64,000 nucleotides of DNA from Elysia chlorotica (lineage: Eukaryota; Mollusca; Gastropoda; Plakobranchidae), in contig RQTK01000001.1 in assembly GCA_003991915.1 (NCBI GenBank), positions 731,572-795,571 on the forward strand. The letters are read 5' to 3'. Shown here in pieces: positions 47,030 to 59,689 of this stretch. A program made the position numbers and the translations under genes. The stretch's first letter is position 1. Every line of letters begins with the position of its first letter. Under the pieces are notes generated by a model. The model was not told where the DNA came from and made no database searches. It saw only the letters and a program-made list of their open reading frames with translations.

Positions 47030-48270
47030 AAGCTAAAGTAACACCAGTTACCAGTTTTAAGTGACCTATAGTGTATAATGTACAAACAGAGTGTATATTT
47101 AAATTACAACTATTTTCTCTTGAAATTGATATTTATACAGTAAATCGTCTCGACGTAAATACCACGACTAGAATATAGCTGATGTGTACTTATCTTTAAG
47201 TCACAACAAAGCGCGTTTCATGCGAGTCTGCCAGGTCTATTCAGAATTTTAGAAGGTCTTTGTGTCATTTAATATTTTTCTTAGGTTCAAATATTTGTTT
47301 TCATAATGCAATTTGAAATTAAACATTGTGTTAAAGAAGTAAAAAACGCTTCCGCTCTATTTTCAAATCCGTCTTATTTATATTTCATAAACCGTTAAAG
47401 TAAAAAAGCAAATTCGTAATATGTCAATGTTCGTGTGCGAGATTATACTGAACATTACGTTTAATTTTTTTTTAAAGGTTTAAAACACTACCATGTACCA
47501 CCCCTTTTCTTTATTCCATTCTTTTCAAAATATTCATTTTTGTGGTATTATAGACATAATTATCACTCTATATGTGCAGATATGAACAATGCAGTAATAA
47601 ATCTAAGATTAAACCTTCAAAGAAACAGGTAAGAAAGCGCTAGGCCATGTTTTGTAATCGGTTCCGCCTCATTAAATTTATTACACCAGTTTTTAGTTAG
47701 GTCAGATCAATAAAAATATTAATGTGAAGAAGAAAAATATTAAATTGGTGTTTCTCTTTGAACACGACCTTTAAAACGTGTTAAAGAAATCGTATTACAA
47801 GAGGGGATACGCATAAAGACAAGCATAAGGGAGCGATATTGCTATTTGTTTTTATGAGTTCAACCGCTTCAAGGTAAACCAAACACTTCGAAAGGTTTAT
47901 ATAGAAGTCTTTACAGATAAAATCTTAAGCTTAATAAAGCATGTTTTGCAAAGCCGGGATAAACTAAAAATGTTATTTACATATACATTTATCTTAAACG
48001 AACCATTACCTTTCCTGAATATAGGGACCAGACAAAAGGGTTTAAGTAAGAATGAATATTAGATCTACATACGATGGGGCCAAATTTTGAAAAGCCCAGC
48101 AACTACAGCAGAGCAGCAGGGATATGAGGTTTCTATGACGGTTTTCCACTGAATTAAGGAGATTCGGATCTCTAACTTTCTAGATAAAAAATACATGATT
48201 AAGCCTAACCATGTAGTTAAAAAAATGTTTTCAAAATATTCTTTTCGGAAATAAGGAATGCTTTTTAAGG
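47030..48270. other. No recognised feature
   Basis: AT-rich sequence; neither strand shows an exon, an RNA gene or a repeat I can name. Confidence 0.4.
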
Positions 48271-48287
48271 AATATTCCTTGATGATA

Positions 48288-48524
48288 GGGGGGCGTGGTG
48301 GCTCAGGGGTAGAACATCGGCTTCCGACGCAAAAGGTCCCGAGTTCGAATCCTGGCTGTGATAGCGTGATAGGATGAGACAGGAGTCATGGTATCCCCGC
48401 CCTGTCTCGTGTGTGGCAGCACATAAATTAATTGTCAGACGTCCGTCTTGGGGCCCGTCCACAGTATAGCCTATAATTTTATAGTGCTGATGTTGGACGC
48501 TAAAACCAACCCAACAGCAACAAC
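48288..48524 (+). repeat. Full-length tRNA-derived SINE with 11-bp target-site duplication
   Basis: A box TGGCTCAGGGG and B box GAGTTCGAATC lie at tRNA spacing in a head resembling tRNA-Gly (anticodon-loop-like CTTCCGA). Then come the central domain ATTGTCAGACGTCCGTCTTG and GGGCCCGTCCACAGTATAGC, and the 3' end TTGGACGCTAAAACCAACCC. CCTTGATGATA flanks it at 48277-48287 and 48525-48535, showing insertion by target-primed reverse transcription. Confidence 0.93.
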
Positions 48525-48713
48525 CCTTGATGATAATCAAACAAATATTACTTTTGTTTCACATTCATATAATTGCCTGCATCTGGAAGTAAAAACTTAA
48601 TTTATTTATTAAATTACAAAATAATGCATTGAATTTATCCTCTTTAAAAAGTACAATAAGATTGTGTCAGCATATTTAACTACATAACCAAGTCTATGTA
48701 ATATCAAGTTTGT

Positions 48714-48740
48714 AAAAAAAAAAAAAAAAAAAAAAAAATA
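48714..48740. repeat. Poly(A) run
   Basis: An A-run of about 25 bases; no retroposed gene was recognised next to it. Confidence 0.9.
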
Positions 48741-49333
48741 ATAATTTTCTATAGAATCACTTGACTCTCGAAATATAGTGAACTTGTTAATGTTGTTGTT
48801 GTTGTCGTTGTTTTTGTTGTTGCTGCTATTGCTTTCTTGCCTTGGCAATTTATGGCGCCCCTCAAACGGAGAATTATAATAAAAAAAAATGCAACAAAAA
48901 CTGCTATAATTTAAACATGACTCTTCTAGTTAAAGAACAGCCATTGCTAGGTACCTCAGTATTAATTTCATTCCATACACTCAAAGTTGGAAACATGATC
49001 CTACTGTGATTGTACATACATTTTATGATCACAAGACTATGGGACTATGGGGGGAGCGGGGGGGCATAAAACGACGACAGTAACTTTGCCACAATGGGCC
49101 TAATCTCACAACCTTAAAACGAAAAGAAAAGCTTTTCAACCCCTGGACTGGGCGGTGTCTTGGTATCCCCCTGTCATAAAATTATCAGCCTTCATGTATG
49201 AAAGACATTGTGTATCAATTTACGACTGTCAATTTCTAGCTGTAAGGGAAACACCACTAAAGGAATAAAGACAAGGCTTTCATGTCGTGTATACTAACTT
49301 AGTCACTAAGTCTTAAATAGATTTATGCAAGCT

Positions 49334-49358
49334 ATAGATAGATAGATAGATAGATAGG

Positions 49359-49425
<67 letters not shown>

Positions 49426-49446
49426 GTAGATAGGTAGATAGATAGG

Positions 49447-49499
<53 letters not shown>
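49334..49499. repeat. (GATA)n array
   Basis: GATA units with a few GGTA variants, on the opposite strand sense to the four CTAT arrays of the window. Confidence 0.96.
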
Positions 49500-50057
49500 T
49501 GAAAGAAATCCTGAATATTTTTGTCACATATTGAGTACATTATGCAAACAGGCACAAATAAGTGGTTATGTATTAAAATAGTTATACTCACTTACAAAAC
49601 AGGTTAATCCAAGATTGAAAAAAAAGCCTTCTTCTGCTGGAACATCTGGTCTAGTCTTTCTATTTCCTTCCGGTGTAGCAAGTTAAACTGCTAGTCAAAT
49701 GTTTTGTCCTTGTAATGTTGGTATCCAGGCAGTTTTTATTTTGTTTAATGCAATTGTTTATAAGGATTATGCCTATTCAGTCCCTTTCCTCGTCTATTGT
49801 GAAAAGTACCTTTAAAGATCTTAAATAAGCGTCATTTTGCCTTTAGTACATTCGTTTAGATGGAATATAACATACACAATTATTATCACCGGTAAAACTA
49901 TCTTACAAATCATATTTTGTCAGAATTATGTTTCATTTATTAACTAATTGTACACATTTTAAAGATTTTAGATTTACAGATTATCTGCCGTTTGACATGA
50001 TTGTACTTATAAACTTGGAGGCGTTCAACACGTTAAACCAGGAGCATACTCTATCCA

Positions 50058-50059
<2 letters not shown>

Positions 50060-50118
<59 letters not shown>

Positions 50119-50232
50119 AGCTCTCCCTCTCCTTGTCTCTCGCGCTCTCTCCCTTTCTCCCCTCTCCCTCGCTCTCTCTTTCACTCTCTCGCTCTCTCTT
50201 GTTCGCTCTCTCTCCTTCTATCTCTTTCTTTC
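50060..50232. repeat. (CT)n array with degraded CT-rich tail
   Basis: Pure CT to about 50115, then CT-rich sequence with CGCT interruptions. Confidence 0.93.
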
Positions 50233-50652
50233 TATTGTGTGGCGCATAGCACTATAGATGACGCCGGTCTCTTCCAAAACATCTTCATTCCTAACATTAA
50301 CAATAACTTTCTTGAAATCTTCCCCTTCTTTCTCAAATATTTTTTATGTTTAAAGATGCCAACGCCTTCACACCGCCATATTCTTTAACCAGATGAAATC
50401 ACTCAATATTGAGAAACCCTGTATTTGGGGAAATCTCGTTCAAAGACTTGATACTTCATGGTACTTAATGAGGACCATGAGTACATTGCTATGTATGTCG
50501 ATGTACAATATCGGGTTTTTATTACCAACACTGAATTAAAGACTATTAAAGTCCTAATTGGGTATATAAGCCTGTATCGAGTACTATAAGATGGATTGTG
50601 AGTGAAGTTGGCTCTACTTTGATTTATCCGACAGCCTTATCCATTCTTAGGT

Positions 50653-50803
50653 TTAATTTCCACAGACTGATGTTTCACTGAAACTGGCCAGATCGTTGCT
50701 GCTACTAGATCTCGAGCCAGACTGTTTGATGGTGCTCAAGGTTTTGGGATACACCTGGGAGATGCGATTGTGAAAAGCTTGTCCGATTTGAACAGTGTGA
50801 CAC
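50653..50803 (-). CDS. Candidate terminal exon of an unidentified minus-strand gene
   Basis: The acceptor CTGGTCTTTCAG at 50804 opens a frame of 49 codons, entered at phase 2, ending in TAA at 50653-50655. The peptide contains VQIGQAFHNRISQVYPKTLS and a Ser-rich tail with SGSRSSSSNDLASF. AATAAA lies downstream on the same strand at 50518-50523. I do not recognise the protein. The plus strand is also open for part of the region, so an artefact is possible. Confidence 0.33.
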
Positions 50804-51084
50804 CTGAAAGACCAGGCAAAGGTCTCAATAAAAGTACGGTTGGCAAATAATGTTTGGGTGATGTTTACCTTGGGCTTGAGCCTAGGCCACAGTGCAAATG
50901 AGCCAACGGTCTAACACAAGGATGGGTTTAGGATGGATTCTGGTTTTCGCACGTACTTCAGTCTATTCGGAAAGAACAGTCATGTTGAAACCAGATACAT
51001 GGATTGTGCTTTTGGTGAAACTTGGAATGACTTGAAATAATTTTTTTTTTTAAATAAGGGGGGGGGAAGGTTGGCTCAAACAGC

Positions 51085-51775
51085 AATGACTCATCGTGCT
51101 AGTTTCATCTTTAAACAATCATACCTTATTTTATATTAAGAAGCATAATTATGTCTTCAGTCTACCACAATAATTAGCTGAGACTCCTCGCTAACACCAC
51201 AATGGCACATGCTACAGTTATCTTTAAACAATACTACTCTATTTCATTTTTTATAAACACAATCATGTCTTAAGTTGTCTTCTAAAATTAGCTGAATTGG
51301 CAAGGTGGCAGTAAAAAGTTACTATCTGCACTTTTTGTACTTTTCAGAAAAACGTTTTACAAAGTTGGGACTGTTACAGATTTATAAATAGGTGATTAAA
51401 GATGTTTCTTTAAAAAATTTTACCAGGCTGCCAGTCCCTACTGTTATTAATTATTTTGATGATAACTCTGTTCAGATATAACTTTTTCGTGCTGCTATCT
51501 CTAACCTTACCAAGGATGTTAATGTAATCTCGCTTGATGCTCCTTGTTCACACCGTACGGACCTATTACGATACGTTCATCTTGAAAAAATGCTACCTTG
51601 TTTATTTTAGAAAATACAAACATGTTATGAGTGGGCACCAAAATATGGTAATCCTCGCTCACAATTCAATTACACAAAAGTTTATGCGTTATGCATCTTT
51701 GGTTAAGCAATGGTACCTTTTACTTAAAAAAAACACAAACGTGTCTTAAGTCGACACCAAAATTAGTGGATGCTC
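51085..51775. repeat. Degenerate tandem units of about 100-125 bp
   Basis: Four diverged units near 51085, 51186, 51535 and 51651 repeat an order of ATC(T/C)TTAAACAAT or similar, a (T)TTA-rich stretch, ACA(A/T)(T/A)C(A/G)TGTC and ACCA(A/C)AAT(T)A; the middle (51330-51530) does not fit. Confidence 0.4.
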
Positions 51776-52055
51776 TCCCTGAATGTGTCGGAGACGGGAC
51801 CTCAAGAGCTCTCACATTACTGTCACAGACAAGTAAATAGATAGACATTATGACCGAGAATGAGTGTTTGTAGAGATCACAACCCTAGAACAGACTTCAG
51901 TCAGTGTATAAAGTGTGACCAGGAATACCAAAACACAGGTGTGGGGTCAGGAACAAGGTGTCATTTTTCAAGAACATTTCTTAGGCCCTCATCACTTTTG
52001 GGCGTTGATGGGGATAGACGATGGGGGTGAAGGTGAAGTTTGTTTTTTTTTTGCG

Positions 52056-52083
52056 TTTTTTTTTTTTTTTTTTTTTTTTTTTT
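52056..52083. repeat. Poly(T) run
   Basis: Run of T, preceded by a shorter T-run after GAAGTTTG; could be the reverse of a retroposon tail but nothing recognisable adjoins it. Confidence 0.85.
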
Positions 52084-53439
52084 GTAATCTGCCTATGTTC
52101 CCATGTTTCCAGATGTTAGAATGCTAGCAAAGGATGGGACATATTTTAAATATGTATGTAATCTTGTCAGATATTGAGTGCTCTTTTACTACTTTTTCTT
52201 CGATTGAGTGAGGTGTTTTTGTTTTAACTATTTCTATATATTATTTTACTATGAAGTTGGAGCAGCAAATATTATTTGTTAACAAATAATGCAGAGAACT
52301 GCTCAGCCTACTGAGTTCATTTAGACGTTTTTCATTGAATCAACTTAGCATATAATTATGATAATATTGATAAACGCAATAACGTATTTACCACTAAGGA
52401 ACTAACCTAGTTTAGTGCGGTATCTCATGGTCTGCAGATTTTCTAGATTCACAATCTACATGTTCCGATAAATCTTTATCAGGAATAATATTCTTATTGG
52501 TCCGATTATAAAGAGTATTCTTTTTAAAGCCCCTTCTACATCGCGAAACAGTTGAAATATTTAATTCAAAGTGATATGTTTATGATACTGTCTCTTCTCA
52601 CACATGACTTTCATTTTTTTTTTCTTCCACTTGATCTACATAATTTTACTTATCTCTCGCACTATGTAGCCTACGTCTATCAACGATTACATAAATTTGG
52701 GAATAACTGTGATTTACATTGAAGTAAGTGGGCCTTTCATCTAGGGTTGATCTAGATCGATATGCATGTCTTTTTAGATCTATATCTGATCACGAGTTTA
52801 CATTTTTTTAATCTAAACCTTAAATTGACTATACTTTCTAGATTTACAAGCTATATCCGTAATAAAACAAATAGAAGTCATCAGGCTGTATCTAGATCCT
52901 AGACCCCTACTTCCATTTATATCAGAAGCACAATCCTATTGTGAGGTTAAATATGAAGCTAAATTTTATATATGTTTTTATTTGTTCAACAGACTAGAAA
53001 TCTACAATGTCCACAGTCACCGTAGTCCATCTGGAATCCACCCGTTACAAAGAAATAACACTGCATACCAGCTCCTATATTCACCTGCAGAAACAATAAC
53101 ACTCTGCTACTAGTTCAGTAGTTCAACATGTCCGTTCCGTAACACGGGGCCTGTTCCTTTGAAGTTTGAAGCTGTAGGCATAAAGACGCAGGCACAGAAT
53201 AAAAGAAAAGCTACCCTGCTCTTTGAGAAGACCATTGCCTACGGTAGGCCTAATTCTAATGTTCTGGACTTGGGGTTGCGTGCCAACTTACAAGCCAATG
53301 GGTGACAGAGCGGTACTGGCTGGGTAGCTTCTACAAGAACGTCTCTTAAGTTTTCAGGAATGAACCAAGACAGGGCGAGCGGGACTGTCGCTCCACACGA
53401 CTGGAGTGACAAGATCTAGATCTAGATTCGGGGCTCCGA

Positions 53440-53600
53440 GCTACAGTGCTACACCTGAACCAAGGCTGTAGATTTGGACATTTTGGTCTCGGTGGCAGCA
53501 ACAGTTTGGCGCCGCTGGCGGGTGACGCAGCGGAGAAAAGGGGGGAGCAAGTCATGCAGGCACGACAAACACTGTAAAGGGAAAGATCAGCCAAAGGCTT
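53440..53600 (-). promoter_or_regulatory. GC-rich patch, possible first exon or promoter of a minus-strand gene
   Basis: A local GC-rich stretch (GGCGCCGCTGGCGGGTGACG, plus sense) in AT-rich DNA. On the minus strand an acceptor-like CTTTCCCTTTACAG at about 53571 precedes an ATG in good context (ACCAAAATGT, about 53474). That frame reads MSKSTALVQ up to a CAG/GTGTAG donor at about 53454. Nothing ties it to a known gene. Confidence 0.2.
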
Positions 53601-53775
53601 TCGAAAGGAGAGTGGATCTTGTCAAGTTCTTTCTGTCCGTCACAAACCCAGAGTGTTCGAATTGGAAATATCTACTGCTACATAGTTGACATCTCTCTTC
53701 CTCTGTGTGTGTATGTATCTGTCTGTCTATATCTCTATCTCTCTCTCTCCATCTCTCACTCTCATCTATCTAAGT

Positions 53776-53893
<118 letters not shown>

Positions 53894-54059
53894 AGCTGCT
53901 GTCTGTCTGTCTCTCTCTCTGTCTGTCTGTATGTCAGTCTGTCTATCTCTCTCACTCTCTTTTTCTTTCTTTCTGTGTTATAGAGATATTTCTTTGTTTA
54001 CTTGGGCACATTTATGTGTTGTTGCTTTTATTTTTAGGGTATTCCTTTGTGATTAGATT

Positions 54060-55130
54060 GCAAGTTTAACATCATTATATAAAATGATTAATATTTTAGA
54101 ACAATATTATTTTTACTCGGATGATCTTTTTTAAAGGGAAAATTGAGCTATGCCGATATGTAAATACAATTGTGACACGTCTGTTTCTATCGTTACCAAT
54201 CATATGATGTGAAAGATCGACCTGTTATGCACTTAGCTATTTTTAACACTTTCTAATATTACCTAAGTAATACATGTAATTGTCATATCAAACACACCCC
54301 CTCCCCTTTATGAGTAATGCTTGTTTTGTCTAGACCTTTAATTGTTGTTTTCCTCTATTTTTATTTACTTACTTAAAATACGCACCTCTTTCGGAATTCA
54401 TAATAGCGCCATGGTTTTGGGCATAGACTGATTCGGCTAAAGCAGTTTTGTGACCATGGTTAAATGGCTTTAGAACAGAAAGTCCGATATTGAAATTAAA
54501 AATACTCGTGATATTATAATACATGCATGATTACTATACGCCTGTGTATATGTTCGAATGGATAGATATGGTAGATAACACCACTTTGAAGAAAAGAAAG
54601 AAAAATAATACAAATAATAAATTTAGAATCCCCAAAGTCATTCGTATAACTTAAATGGTGCGGAACCTTAAAATCCCCCCCCCCCCCCCACTTTCCCCCC
54701 AGACAATCATGTTGCCAAAAAACATGATTTCTATTCTAAATAGAGTAAAGTATGGGGAGAAAAAAAATATTTTTTTCCCTTTAATATTTTGCGGCATCAC
54801 TTTAATTTATGTTTAAAAGAACAAACCTAGATTCTAGCTTTTTACAGTAACAATGTTTCTTCTGTTTAATAATAATTATTAATAGCTTTATATTTCGTTG
54901 GTGATGCGTCCATCTACAGTTACAGAAAATTTAAAAAAGATGTACACATTTTTCTGTATAGCCTTCTTTTGAAATTAAATAGGCTGAACTTAAAAACGTC
55001 AAAAAATAGAAGGCCAAGTCACCGAATTGAAAGAAGTGAAAAGATTTTGGCACACCAAGGATAAAAGTGATTTCATTTCCTTTAATTTTAAGCATAGAAA
55101 GGACAATACAAATCCTTCAATACTGGAGAC
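54060..55130. other. No recognised feature
   Basis: AT-rich sequence with a C-run at about 54675-54689; no exon or named repeat was seen. Confidence 0.4.
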
Positions 55131-55133
55131 CGT

Positions 55134-55430
55134 TTGGACATAATTATCCTGAGAAGAGATGCATCAATACCAGCTAATGCATCAATGTCATACTACTTTT
55201 CCGAGACACAAAAGAGAGAAAGGGGCACACCAACAACAACGCTCCCGATAACCTTAAACAATGACCTTAAAAAGTTACAAGACAAGAGTTTAAAACTCAC
55301 AACAGCAACAGATCTAGAAAAAATACGCACTAAAGCAGAAGATAGACAAGGATGGAAAACTTTTACCGCAGAATGGATGAAAAAAGCCGAAGCTGCGAGA
55401 TCTGTTGACCACGCTGGAGAAACGCTCTAA
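55134..55430 (+). pseudogene. Probable non-LTR retrotransposon ORF2 C-terminal fragment
   Basis: An open frame ending in TAA. The part with TPTTTLPITLNNDLKK, TATDLEKIRTKAEDRQGW and KTFTAEW has the layout of the tail of many RTE/CR1-like reverse transcriptases (Pro-Thr-Thr-Leu, then Leu-x-x-(I/L)-Arg-x-x-Ala-x-Asp-Arg-x-x-Trp). No polymerase motifs are present upstream, so this would be a 5'-truncated remnant, as usual for LINE copies. A (CA)n run and an AATCAGCATAAA segment follow. Family assignment is tentative. Confidence 0.45.
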
Positions 55431-56340
55431 GTCAAGTAAGTCAAGATAGGACAGAGGAAGACCTAGAGAGTATTTTTCAGCCCACACACACACAATCAGC
55501 ATAAACTGCAAGAAAATGTGAACTGTCATATCTATCTTTATTTTTCATATTGTTTACGTTACCCTTAACGTCAGCCCTTGTCGACCAAACGAGCCTTCTA
55601 TTCGCTCCCCACAACCCACCAGCAAGGCGCAGTTATACTGCTTCGCCCAAACCCATGTTTAACCTCGATGACCTCACCCAGTGTGATTGAAACATGGAGT
55701 TATGACCAATCGCTTGTAAATGTGACTAAGCTTAACAGATCGCAATCGAGGATTTAGCTCCTTTCATTGGATCTAGATCCAGATCTAAATCTACATTTTG
55801 ATTCTCACCATTCATGTCAAACGACTTTTTCGATGAAGTTGTAAAGTGAAGCGATGTTTTATACTGGGAAATAAAATGTGGCTGCTATTCAGAAGTAGGC
55901 CTACAATTCAGGCAAACGTAGCCTATACTTCTGTTACTGCTGCCAAAACATCAACCAAGCGTAACAAAAAGTCACCGGATAATATTAAAGTCAACCTAAA
56001 ACTCTCTTCTTTTTCCATCTGAGAGAAGATTCTTAAGTGTCTGTTTGTTTGTTGTTGTTGTTGCTGTTGCAAGTCCTAAACCTACCGCCTTTCTAGTGCA
56101 GTTACAATAAAACCAGCTTCAAACCACTCATCATATGCTACATTTCTTTTATTATCTACACGGCCTCGTACACTCCCAAAAGAATCCTAAATAGGGACAA
56201 AGAAGAGATGGGGGAATACAAAAAGGAAGATAAGGAACCTAGAAATAGCATGACGCTCCTAAGATAATGGCTAACCAGTCAAGCCACTTGTGAATACAAG
56301 TTCTATCAAGATAGTCCTACATCTTTCTCTCTTTTGTTCT

Positions 56341-56665
56341 NNNNNNNNNNNNNNNNNNNNNNNNNNNNNNNNNNNNNNNNNNNNNNNNNNNNNNNNNNNN
56401 NNNNNNNNNNNNNNNNNNNNNNNNNNNNNNNNNNNNNNNNNNNNNNNNNNNNNNNNNNNNNNNNNNNNNNNNNNNNNNNNNNNNNNNNNNNNNNNNNNNN
56501 NNNNNNNNNNNNNNNNNNNNNNNNNNNNNNNNNNNNNNNNNNNNNNNNNNNNNNNNNNNNNNNNNNNNNNNNNNNNNNNNNNNNNNNNNNNNNNNNNNNN
56601 NNNNNNNNNNNNNNNNNNNNNNNNNNNNNNNNNNNNNNNNNNNNNNNNNNNNNNNNNNNNNNNNN
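56341..56665. other. Assembly gap (325 N)
   Basis: Unknown bases directly abutting a (CTAT)n array; the true length is probably undetermined. Confidence 0.99.
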
Positions 56666-56850
<185 letters not shown>

Positions 56851-57329
56851 CTCTCTTCTGCTTATCATAATATAGGGAACAACTTTATATTTAAGTTAAA
56901 ATCTTTTCATGTCGAAACGTTGAATTTACGCGTCAGTTTCCATAAATTTACTTAATGCCAATATTCAAAACTGTGCTATAATCTGTGGTTATCAAGTAAA
57001 AAAAAAATATTGACGTCACATTTTATTCTTTATATTATTTCCTGGTCGGAAACCATAAATAAAATTGTTACCATTTCCAATGAGCAACTTGGGTTTTCTG
57101 TAGGAAATCACTTTAAAACTGTATCTAAGTTCTAGAGCACTTTGCTTACTAATTTGTTCAATGTCGAAACATTTTTAAAAGGCTTCTTTATCCATCCAAC
57201 CTGATAAACTCTTGTACTCGACTAAAAGATTCATCTAGAACTAGAAATCTGTAATGTAATAAATATGAAAATAATTATCTACTGGTAAGCAGATTGTTGT
57301 AAAATGACTGGGCATTCGGGGGGAAGGGG

Positions 57330-57660
57330 GGTGTAGGGGTATAGCAGAGAGATGACTTGATGGTAAAGCTTGCGGTTCGAAGTCAGACAAAACGGGTTCT
57401 ATCCCACGATCTGGCCGAAAAAATATCGCTCACAAGTGTTTGTCGTCGGGTTGGTATCAGTGTAATGTCGCGAATTGAGGGATATTGTTGTAACTGCGAG
57501 GGGTTAATTTGCTTCTAGACCCACAACGTACCCTCCTGAGACAGAAATCCAGTATCCTAGCTCTGCATCTGTATCTTAGACTATAAGTCTTGGTACCCGT
57601 TGCTCGTATAGGATCATCCTTGGAAATCTAGGAGACGTAAAATTAGAAAGAGATTCACTA
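57330..57660 (+). repeat. tRNA-like SINE, variant family
   Basis: Head with ATGACTTGATGGTAAAG (A-box-like) and GGGTTCTATCCC (B-box-like), and a long middle. The 3' part CTTGGAAATCTAGGAGACGT matches the end of the 44965 copy. Tail is A-rich. Confidence 0.6.
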
Positions 57661-58754
57661 CTAAAAAGAATTGCAGTTCGTTGTTGTGCAGTTCATAACT
57701 GTTTTACTTCAATAACTTTTCAATAGAGATGTTAGAGATTCCCATTAGCATTTTAAATCACTCATTTCTTTTAAATTACCCTTCTCATTTCACCTTCCGT
57801 AATTTCCTTCAGAAGATCATTATGGACTCAAACTTGAAAACATAAATTATGCCTTTTTTCTCTTCTCTTTATTTGTTTTCAATCTTTACAATCCATCTAC
57901 AATAAACCCTTAGGAAATAAATAATTTAAAAGAAAATTTAACAACTCTCCAATTTCCCATGTCAATAGTCACTCTCTAGATCTGATGATTTTGTGTTAAA
58001 ATCATTGAAGATTGAACTTGTTTCAATCATATAAATCAAAAACATTTTTGTCACGAATTTGTTTCAGGAATTCAAGTTTAATCTTTGCCCTTTCCATTTT
58101 TATTTGTATTGGGGCAAGCAACGTAATATGTTGGATGATACGATGTAAGGAATCAGCGGTGTATACTGAAGCGGCACTCTTTAATAAATATGTTAATGTA
58201 AAGAAATATATACCAAATTTTTAGGATGTTAAAAACGAGAATGCACACGTTCACTGTTTGGGGAGAGTTTATTTGCATTAAAGCAAAACGTTTTTCAAAT
58301 TGGCGTTTATACTTTTATCAAGTTTTCATTTTGTCAACTGTAAGTATAGAGTCTCAATACTGGAAGGATTAGTTAGTAAGACAACATCGAGGTGAATGAA
58401 ACAATTTAAAAACGCTGAAATTGTTGTATAATTATGATTACTTCACTGGCGAACACTAAAAATAAAGAATGCTATATTTGAACTATTGTGGCTCAAAATT
58501 TTATAAATTCCGCAACAGAAGCATGCTTCACTGCCATGCTATTTCTATAAGTTTCCCTGGTATAGCTCTTAGAGAGACAATGGCTTGGGCTTAAGGCGAC
58601 ATCATGTTAGGAAATCCCAAGTACCAGATGTATCTGTAACAAGGTAAACTACCGTGTACAATCTAGGGGCTTGTTTAAAACGTTTCACTTCCCTTCTTCT
58701 TCAGCATGTCTCTACTGGTGACATTTTCCATCTGCCAGACTAATGTTCAAGAAT

Positions 58755-58890
58755 ACATGATTTTGTCCTAAATATGCATAGAAAAATAAAATACATGATT
58801 TTGTCCTAAATATGCATAGACAAATAAAATATATGATTTTGTTCAAAATATGCATAGACAAATAAAATACATGATTTTGTGCTGATTATG
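58755..58890. repeat. 38-bp tandem repeat, 3.6 copies
   Basis: Copies start at 58755, 58793, 58831 and 58869 with the motif ACATGATTTTGT followed by AAATATGCATAGA and AATAAAAT. Confidence 0.92.
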
Positions 58891-59050
58891 CTCAGAAAGA
58901 ACAGAAGAAATGAATGTGTTGGTGTCCTCAAGTTGGACTCTACAGGGACGAAAAAGTAAGGGACGACGAACGGTAGAATCTGAATGGATCTTTGCTGAGT
59001 GGAGAAAATGGAACGCAGCATGCCACGTAGCTGCAGACCGAATAAAATGA
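58885..59050 (+). pseudogene. Probable non-LTR retrotransposon ORF2 C-terminal fragment
   Basis: A plus-strand frame with SSWTLQGRKSKGRRTVESEW and HVAADRIK before a TGA. The Trp-Thr-x-x-Gly-x-x-(S)-x-Gly-Arg and Ala-Ala-Asp-Arg-(I/x)-(K/x) spacing is that of LINE reverse-transcriptase C-termini. Immediately preceded by the 38-bp tandem repeat. Short and decayed. Confidence 0.4.
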
Positions 59051-59204
59051 GCGATGTCTCTAGACACAAAGACCATCAAAGTACAGGCAAGTTTTAGGGA
59101 ATTAATGACAAAAAGAAATTATTACACACACCAAGGGAAGTCACCGTGCGAATTCCGGGAGCATGACAAAAATATTTTTCCTCCTTTTCTTCTCCACCAT
59201 GTCT

Positions 59205-59375
59205 ACAACCCTCATGCGATGGGTGGGGAGACCTGGACTCCTGTGTCTCAGCCGGGCACATTATATTTACACCGGCCCAACCGATAGGGGATGAAATTGG
59301 ACAAAATTGTTTTGCGATCGCAACCGGACGGGAAGCCAGCACTTTTCCACTTGAGCGGGTTCGCCGCCGGACCAA
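59205..59375 (-). repeat. tRNA-derived SINE, minus orientation, partly degraded
   Basis: Order GACTCCTGTGTCTCAGCCGG, CACATTATATTTACACCGGC, GGGGATGAAATTGGACAAAA, ACCACTTGAGC-like end; the central domain is lost. Confidence 0.65.
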
Positions 59376-59689
59376 GTGATATTTATTAATTCTGTGGCCG
59401 CTGGACTTTGTAAATATAAACAAGATCGAACGAAAATTGTCATCATCATAGAGTGATGTGATTGTTAGACTTCGGTGCAAAGATAGTCTAAAATATATAC
59501 GTTTCTATAGCTGAAACATACGGATTAGGTCAAATAAATGAAATGGTAACAATGATGATACATTTTTAGCGAAGAATAGAAGTTAACAATAGTTAATACG
59601 TTTTTTTTTCGGTTACCAAAAAAAATTGTATGCTTGGAAAAACCCTTCAGATTTCACCAAAAAAAAAATTATAACAAAACGCAAAGATT

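Noticed and set aside
53346-53594. 82-codon minus-strand frame over the GC-rich patch
   Set aside because: Rich in Ser, Pro and Arg as expected of GC-rich non-coding DNA; only the short ATG-donor segment is kept, as a weak candidate.
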